The notes beneath the pieces were generated by a model. The model searched no databases. It was given only the letters and a program-made list of their open reading frames with translations, and was not told the DNA's origin. From Methanobacteriota archaeon (lineage in GTDB: Archaea > Hydrothermarchaeota > Hydrothermarchaeia > Hydrothermarchaeales > BMS3B), in NCBI GenBank assembly GCA_003229935.1, contig QIGD01000042.1, forward strand, positions 1 to 8,835: DNA of 8,835 bases, read 5' to 3'. The translations under genes were made by a program, and so were the position numbers. Below, piece after piece: positions 5,853-8,835 of the stretch; the first letter of the stretch is position 1; the number at the start of each line of letters is the position of its first letter.

Positions 5853-6548
5853 ATGCTGGATAAAGTGACTCTGAAAAAATATAAGGGACTGGAAGAAAAC
5901 AACAATATGAAAGAACTTCTATTTGATATTCTTTCACATGACTTGCTTAACCCTGCGGGCATAGCAATGAATTTTGTAGAGCTTCTTAATGAAAAGGAGC
6001 TTGATGTTGAATCCAGAGAATTTACCAGAATAATAGGTAGGAATATAAACAAAATAATTGAGCTCATTAATGATATAAAGACATTTTCGAAATGTTTGAG
6101 TATTGAAAGCCTTGATACAAAAGAGATAAATCTCAAAAAAGTATGGGAGAATGTAATTGATGAGCAAGAACCCATAAGTAGAAAGAAAAAAATAAAAGTT
6201 AAACTTGAAAGCGAAAAATGTATAATAACTGGAAGTATGATAATTAAAGAGGTTTTTGTAAACCTCCTATCAAATGCCATGAAATATTCTGGGTCTGATA
6301 CAAATATTGACGTAATTATTAAAGAAAACCATAGAAACTGTTACATAGAAGTGAGAGATGAAGGCCTGGGAATAGAAGATAAATATAAAGAATCCATATT
6401 TGAGAGGTTTACCAGAGGAGATAAACAGGGTGTAAGGGGAAGTGGCTTGGGCTTGGCTATTGTAAAGTCTATTGTTGAGATGCACCATGGTAAAGTATGG
6501 GTTGAAGACAACATACCTAGGGGGAGTATTTTTAAGGTTATCCTGTAA
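5853..6548 (+). CDS. Short histidine kinase without sensor domain
   Basis: The 231-residue cytoplasmic protein has a complete kinase core: HisKA dimerisation helix with H-box FDILSHDLLNP (phospho-acceptor H29), then a HATPase_c domain with N-box NLLSNAMKYS (N141), G1 box DEGLGI (D169, G171, G173), F-box IFERFTRG (182-189) and G2 box GSGLGLAIV (196-204). It should bind ATP and autophosphorylate, passing phosphate to a response regulator, but none is encoded in the window. Only 19 residues precede the kinase core; no PAS, GAF or membrane sensor is present. A stop codon (TAG 5850-5852) sits directly in front of the ATG, so the N-terminus cannot extend. The ribosome-binding site is weak (AAAGGG). 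It lies between two mini-elements. It may be a 5'-truncated kinase whose sensor was lost to insertion, or a genuine sensorless kinase that partners another protein. Confidence 0.88.
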   Translation: MLDKVTLKKYKGLEENNNMKELLFDILSHDLLNPAGIAMNFVELLNEKELDVESREFTRIIGRNINKIIELINDIKTFSKCLSIESLDTKEINLKKVWENVIDEQEPISRKKKIKVKLESEKCIITGSMIIKEVFVNLLSNAMKYSGSDTNIDVIIKENHRNCYIEVRDEGLGIEDKYKESIFERFTRGDKQGVRGSGLGLAIVKSIVEMHHGKVWVEDNIPRGSIFKVIL

Positions 6549-6556
6549 GAGTCAAT

Positions 6557-6577
6557 ACCACCCATAAAAAAGGTGGT
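6557..6577. repeat. Small hairpin after the kinase gene
   Basis: ACCACC (6557-6562) pairs with GGTGGT (6572-6577) around an A-rich 9-base loop. It begins nine bases after the kinase stop codon and just before the second mini-element. It could be that element's left-end hairpin or a processing structure at the end of the kinase transcript; no equivalent stem is clear in front of copy 1. Confidence 0.4.
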
Positions 6578-6626
6578 CTGCCTCGTGAGAGATAGGGGTA
6601 ACAGGTTGATTAGGAGGCATTGAAGA

Positions 6627-6962
6627 ATGCAGAAGTTAGTGGTAGAGTTAAAGAACACATCAGGTGCTCCTCTTCAAGTTCTCTGCTCTGTAAGTGAGGC
6701 ATCCCGCACAGTACTGGCCAATAACATCTCCGAAGAAGACCAACGCTCTGGCAAGAGTGGACAGATGTTAAGCGTTCCTGTCGTAAATATGCATAAGAAA
6801 CCAATACCTGATAGTAGTGTTAGGAACAGTGATCTGGTTGAAATACCTGCTGGTTTGGATTTGATAAAAAATTATTATTTTTATACTAATTTAAAAAGGT
6901 GTGAGGTAGGGCAATTCCTCCACCCATTGCAATGGGTGGTATTATTGCCTAGATTATTATGA
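6627..6962 (+). CDS. Small mini-element ORF, copy 2; function unknown
   Basis: This 111-residue ORF is the paralogue of the one at 5476. It starts MQKLVVELKNTSG behind AGGAGG (6612-6617) at nine-base spacing. It keeps LQVLCSV, SGKSGQ, VPVVNM, NSDLVEIPAGLD-IKNYYFYTN and GQFL. A short stretch corresponding to about residues 26-38 of copy 1 is shortened here. Unlike copy 1, the frame stays open through the whole right-end hairpin and ends four bases inside cobS, so its last residues (from about 103) are hairpin sequence and unlikely to be meaningful. No domain is recognised. As for copy 1, it may be a small protein, a relic of a TnpB C-terminus, or coding-like sequence maintained as RNA. Confidence 0.35.
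   Translation: MQKLVVELKNTSGAPLQVLCSVSEASRTVLANNISEEDQRSGKSGQMLSVPVVNMHKKPIPDSSVRNSDLVEIPAGLDLIKNYYFYTNLKRCEVGQFLHPLQWVVLLPRLL
6878..6886 (+). promoter_or_regulatory. TATA-like sequence in mini-element copy 2, facing cobS
   Basis: TTTTTATAC, identical to the sequence at 5742-5750, would start transcription near 6911, about 48 bases before the cobS ATG. Because the element abuts cobS, a promoter for the cobS-cobY-Trm112 operon must lie within the element or further upstream. Confidence 0.35.
6909..6950 (+). repeat. Right-end two-tier hairpin, copy 2
   Basis: The outer stem is GGCAAT (6910-6915) with ATTGCC (6944-6949), extended by a G-T wobble (6909/6950). The inner part is a perfect 20-base palindrome at 6920-6939 (CCACCCATTG and its complement). 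Compared with copy 1, both strands of the inner stem have changed together, which supports selection on pairing. It lies immediately before cobS and would be in the cobS leader. Confidence 0.7.
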
Positions 6963-7681
6963 ACATGCTAAAGAGTCTAAGAGCGGCTCTTGGATTTCTT
7001 AGCATAATTCCAGTGGGAATGGATAGAGTCGAAGACGTAGCCAGAGCTTCCTGGACTTTTCCTGTTGTGGGTGCCATTATAGGTGTTTTAGCTTCTCTTA
7101 TTGCTTTCATATTTGCCTATTTTTTTTCATGGGATATAGTTGCGCTTGCAGCCTTAGCCTCACTGTACATATTCTCAGGTTTTCACCATCTTGATGGGCT
7201 GCTTGACTGGGCAGATGCTCTTTTTGTAAGAGGTAGCATAGAGAAGAAGCTCGGGGCAATGCATGACCTTAATCATGGTGTTTCTGCCTTTGGCACCGGA
7301 TTTTTTGTTCTTCTTGCTGGATTTCTGAGTATAAAGCATAGTTCTGGATTACTTATTCAGCTTGTTGTTGCAGAAAGTACAGCCAAGTTTTCCATGGTAT
7401 TGGCATGCTATATTTCAAAAGGAACCAGCCATAGAGGTACGGGAACTATTTTTTTCAGCAACATTAAAGGGAATCGGCCTCTTCTATTTAAAACATTCTT
7501 GGTCTACCTGCCCTTTCTTGCATTAGCTTTATTCAGAGCACCCTATGTTCTCCTCGATGCTGCCATTATAACATTTCTTATTGTGAGAAATGCAGAGAAG
7601 AGCTTTGGAGGTATATCCGGCGATATTCTTGGTGCTGTAAATGAAATAGTTAGAACTGCTACTCTGATGGTGCTTTTATGA
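6959..7681 (+). CDS. cobS: Adenosylcobinamide-GDP ribazoletransferase (cobalamin synthase)
   Basis: CobS is an integral membrane enzyme that joins adenosylcobinamide-GDP to alpha-ribazole (or its phosphate), the last assembly step of the cobamide nucleotide loop (EC 2.7.8.26). The 240-residue protein has normal length and the family signatures: HHLDGLLDWADALF (76-89), with the Asp residues expected to bind metal, AMHDLNHGVSAFG (100-112), and GGISGDILGAVNEI (217-230). Several hydrophobic segments (about 34-56, 60-76, 108-124, 176-192, 196-209) fit a polytopic protein. The start is ATG 6959 (a second ATG is at 6965); no ribosome-binding site is visible because the mini-element ends at 6956. The stop overlaps the cobY ATG by four bases (ATGA). 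The substrate is made by the next gene. Confidence 0.95.
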   Translation: MNMLKSLRAALGFLSIIPVGMDRVEDVARASWTFPVVGAIIGVLASLIAFIFAYFFSWDIVALAALASLYIFSGFHHLDGLLDWADALFVRGSIEKKLGAMHDLNHGVSAFGTGFFVLLAGFLSIKHSSGLLIQLVVAESTAKFSMVLACYISKGTSHRGTGTIFFSNIKGNRPLLFKTFLVYLPFLALALFRAPYVLLDAAIITFLIVRNAEKSFGGISGDILGAVNEIVRTATLMVLL

Positions 7682-8277
7682 GTTTTTCAGCTCTTATTAT
7701 GGCAGGGGGTAAAGCAACAAGGTTGAATATTGGAGTTGAGAAGCCCCTTCTTAAATTCAGGGGGAAAGCCATAATAGACTATATAATCGAAGCTGTGAGT
7801 ATCAAAGAGATAAGAAGCATTACTGTGACCGTTACACAATATACACCTGAAACAAAAGCATATCTCGAAGCAGAAGGTATAAATATTATTAATACTCCTG
7901 CGATGGGTTATGTTGAAGATTTAATATATGCTCTGAGGAAGCTTAAGCCTGAGAAAGTCTTAATTATAACAGGTGATTTGCCTCTGATAAGAAAGAAAGA
8001 TATCAGATATGTGCTTAAGGAATATCTCTTCCTGGGCTGTCCATCTCTGGCTGTTATGTGCGGAAAAGAAATTCATGAAAAACTTGGCATGAGGGCTGAT
8101 ATAGAGTTTGATGCTGGTATACCAGTGGGTATAAATGTAATTGACAGCAGGAAGCTTGACGGTGATGAATGCTATCTTGCAGTAACAAATCCTAGATTTG
8201 CTGTAAATGTTAATTATATTGGAGATTTAAAAACTGCAGATAAGGTTTTAGAGGAGGATGAAAATGCCAGTGAGTAA
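7678..8277 (+). CDS. cobY: Adenosylcobinamide-phosphate guanylyltransferase (CobY type)
   Basis: CobY transfers GMP from GTP to adenosylcobinamide phosphate (EC 2.7.7.62), giving the CobS substrate; it is the archaeal replacement for the NTase activity of bacterial CobU and has no kinase activity. The 199-residue protein is a single nucleotidyltransferase fold: ALIMAGGKATRL (5-16) is the phosphate-binding loop, EKPLL (21-25) supplies the conserved Lys, ITGDLPLI (97-104) contains the metal-binding Asp, and NVNYIGDLKTA (177-187) is the family's C-terminal motif. Length is normal. It overlaps cobS by four bases and the Trm112-like gene by 14. A MobA-like molybdenum enzyme is the alternative reading, but the cobS neighbour decides. 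Confidence 0.92.
   Translation: MSFSALIMAGGKATRLNIGVEKPLLKFRGKAIIDYIIEAVSIKEIRSITVTVTQYTPETKAYLEAEGINIINTPAMGYVEDLIYALRKLKPEKVLIITGDLPLIRKKDIRYVLKEYLFLGCPSLAVMCGKEIHEKLGMRADIEFDAGIPVGINVIDSRKLDGDECYLAVTNPRFAVNVNYIGDLKTADKVLEEDENASE
8251..8257 (+). promoter_or_regulatory. Ribosome-binding site that decides the Trm112-like start
   Basis: GAGGAGG directly touches an ATG at 8258, too close to serve it, but lies six bases before the in-frame ATG at 8264. The second ATG is therefore the likely start. Confidence 0.65.
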
Positions 8278-8539
8278 CGAACTTCTTGATATTATTGCCT
8301 GTCCCATGTGCAAAGGAGATATCGAGTACAGGGGTGAAGAGGATTTCTACTACTGTGAAAAAGATGATATAAGATATTATGGCAGGGAATTTAAGGGTAA
8401 AGTCTGCCTTAAGTGCAACGGAAACTTAAAGAAAATAGAGGGTGAAGTACTTATCTGCAAAGCCTGTAGCAGATGGTATCCTATAATAGATGATATTCCT
8501 CACATGCTTCCGGATGAACTCAGAGAAGACCTGGGTTGA
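8264..8539 (+). CDS. Trm112-like zinc-binding protein with an extra Cys insertion
   Basis: The product is 91 residues from ATG 8264 (93 from ATG 8258). The N-terminus LLDIIACPMCKGDIEY and the C-terminus ICKACSRWYPIIDDIPHMLP are the two halves of the Trm112 fold, a small zinc protein that activates several methyltransferases acting on tRNA, rRNA and release factors. The usual protein is about 60 residues. Here about 30 residues with three more cysteines (C31, C48 and C51 in the short numbering, including CLKC) lie between the canonical pairs C13/C16 and C65/C68, suggesting a second metal site or a ribbon within the fold. No partner methyltransferase is adjacent. It ends 17 bases before tRNA-Arg, and overlaps the cobY end, so it is probably cotranscribed with cobS-cobY. 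A role in cobamide synthesis is not implied. Confidence 0.8.
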   Translation: MPVSNELLDIIACPMCKGDIEYRGEEDFYYCEKDDIRYYGREFKGKVCLKCNGNLKKIEGEVLICKACSRWYPIIDDIPHMLPDELREDLG

Positions 8540-8556
8540 TAAGTTTTGGATAATAT

Positions 8557-8628
8557 GGGTCTGTAGGCTAGCGGATAGACTACCGGGCTTCGGACCCGGA
8601 GACCGGGGTTCGATTCCCCGCAGGCCCG
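8557..8628 (+). tRNA. tRNA-Arg (anticodon TCG)
   Basis: A 72-base cloverleaf: acceptor GGGTCTG/CAGGCCC (one G-T pair), anticodon stem CCGGG/CCCGG with loop CTTCGGA, T arm CGGGG-TTCGATT-CCCCG, discriminator G. The D stem has one mismatch. CCA is not encoded. It follows the Trm112-like gene by 17 bases, without a strong promoter of its own, so it may be cut from that transcript. Confidence 0.95.
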
Positions 8629-8648
8629 TCATCATTTACGATATTTTA

Positions 8649-8686
8649 GGCAGAAAGCCCACGACTAAAGTCGTGGGATAAATGCC
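8649..8686 (+). mobile_element. IS200/IS605-type left end upstream of tnpB
   Basis: An 8-bp stem CCCACGAC/GTCGTGGG (8658-8665, 8670-8677) with a TAAA loop is enclosed by a second pairing, GGCA (8649-8652) with TGCC (8683-8686). It starts about 20 bases after tRNA-Arg and about 60 before the tnpB reading frame. The same hairpin, inverted, lies at 65-84. Hairpin ends next to tnpB are a hallmark of these single-strand-transposing elements. The exact cleavage site cannot be fixed without an empty site. Confidence 0.7.
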
Positions 8687-8741
8687 TATATCCATGTTTA
8701 TATGTCTTTATTTATGTTAAATAGAATAATTATACTTGTAA

Positions 8742-8835
8742 ATTAAAAGGACTAATACTTTCAACCTAAAACCAACAGAGGAACAGGAGTCAAGGCTATT
8801 TAAGTTAGCTGACAACTGTTCCAGAATGTATAATG
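8742..8835 (+). CDS. tnpB: TnpB (RNA-guided nuclease of IS200/IS605 family), N-terminal fragment
   Basis: The last 31 codons of the window read KRTNTFNLKPTEEQE, then SRLFKLADNCSRMYN, the characteristic N-terminus of archaeal TnpB proteins (wedge-domain strand followed by the first helix). TnpB uses an omega-RNA from the element's right end to cut DNA and keep the element in the genome. The gene runs out of the window. An in-frame TAA at 8739-8741 lies directly before the codon that should be the initiator, and that codon is ATT (8742-8744), not ATG/GTG/TTG. The gene may use ATT, an extremely weak start, or may have lost its start and be inactive. No tnpA is visible on the left side of the element, so it would be an IS1341-type element lacking TnpA there. 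Confidence 0.8.
   Translation, partial: MKRTNTFNLKPTEEQESRLFKLADNCSRMYN

Larger units (their letters stand above)
6579..6956 (+). mobile_element. Non-autonomous mini-element, copy 2 (TnpB-type right end)
   Basis: This is the second copy of the repeat at 5429-5820, in the same orientation, sharing its 5' block (GGGGTAACAGGTTGATTAGG), the ribosome-binding site and start of the small ORF, the 3' block and the terminal AGATTA (6951-6956). The copies differ by short indels in the middle and by the inner stem of the right-end hairpin. The shared end lies two bases before the cobS ATG, so this copy has replaced or become the immediate 5' flank of the cobalamin genes. It carries no transposase. The mobile nature is inferred from duplication and from the right-end fold. 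Confidence 0.55.

Noticed and set aside
5828..6280. 150-codon minus-strand frame opposite the kinase
   Set aside because: It is a shadow of the kinase; the Phe/Ser/Leu-rich composition follows from the Lys/Glu-rich sense strand.
6549..6626. Kinase hairpin at 6557-6577 as an intrinsic terminator
   Set aside because: No T-run follows the stem, and archaeal termination depends mainly on T-rich tracts; it is recorded only as a hairpin.
5429..6956. CRISPR-like repeat arrangement
   Set aside because: There are only two long repeats about 1.15 kb apart with a gene between them; no short regular repeats or spacers are present.
7678..8277. MobA-type molybdenum cofactor guanylyltransferase
   Set aside because: The fold is shared, but the four-base overlap with cobS and the C-terminal NVNYIGDLKTA motif favour CobY.
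8426..8681. Open frames on both strands across tRNA-Arg
   Set aside because: They translate the tRNA and the IS hairpin and overlap the well-supported Trm112-like gene.

Overview
The window is a stretch of archaeal, most likely euryarchaeal, chromosome. The evidence is the archaeal gene order uS13-uS4-uS11-RNA polymerase subunit D, an RpoD carrying a two-cluster ferredoxin domain, CobY-type (archaeal) cobamide nucleotidyltransferase, a DUF530-like protein, and TATA/BRE promoters of archaeal type. A DUF1699-like protein hints at a methanogen-related lineage, but genus cannot be read from this sequence alone.

Layout. Bases 1-310 hold debris of IS200/IS605-type elements: a hairpin left end facing out of the window on the minus strand, and a right-end-like two-tier fold. 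Bases 310-625 are an AT-rich promoter region. Two uncharacterised genes follow as an operon (DUF530-like protein with a zinc ribbon, then a small protein with a C-terminal helix-turn-helix), then tRNA-Asn(GTT). Next is the tightly packed operon rps13-rps4-rps11-rpoD, whose last stop codon directly abuts tRNA-Leu(GAG). In many Euryarchaeota rpl18e-rpl13-rps9 would follow; here the order is interrupted by about 1.7 kb of accessory DNA.

The accessory segment (about 5250-6956) contains two related direct repeats of roughly 380-390 bp. Each has a Shine-Dalgarno-led small ORF and ends in a nested hairpin of the kind found at right ends (and omega-RNA 3' ends) of TnpB-type elements. Between them sits a short histidine kinase without a sensor domain. 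The second repeat ends two bases before the start codon of cobS. cobS-cobY (last steps of cobamide nucleotide-loop assembly) and a Trm112-like zinc protein form an overlapping operon, followed by tRNA-Arg(TCG). Shortly after that comes another IS605-type left end and the first 31 codons of a tnpB, cut by the window edge, whose only apparent initiator is ATT.

The most interesting part is the family of mini-elements: three copies of the terminal fold keep their pairing while the stem sequence changes, two carry a paralogous small ORF, and both full copies place a TATA-like sequence just upstream of a host gene. They look like non-autonomous TnpB-related elements that may act as RNAs or mobile promoters. 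The two outward-facing autonomous elements at the window edges are plausible sources of the transposition machinery.
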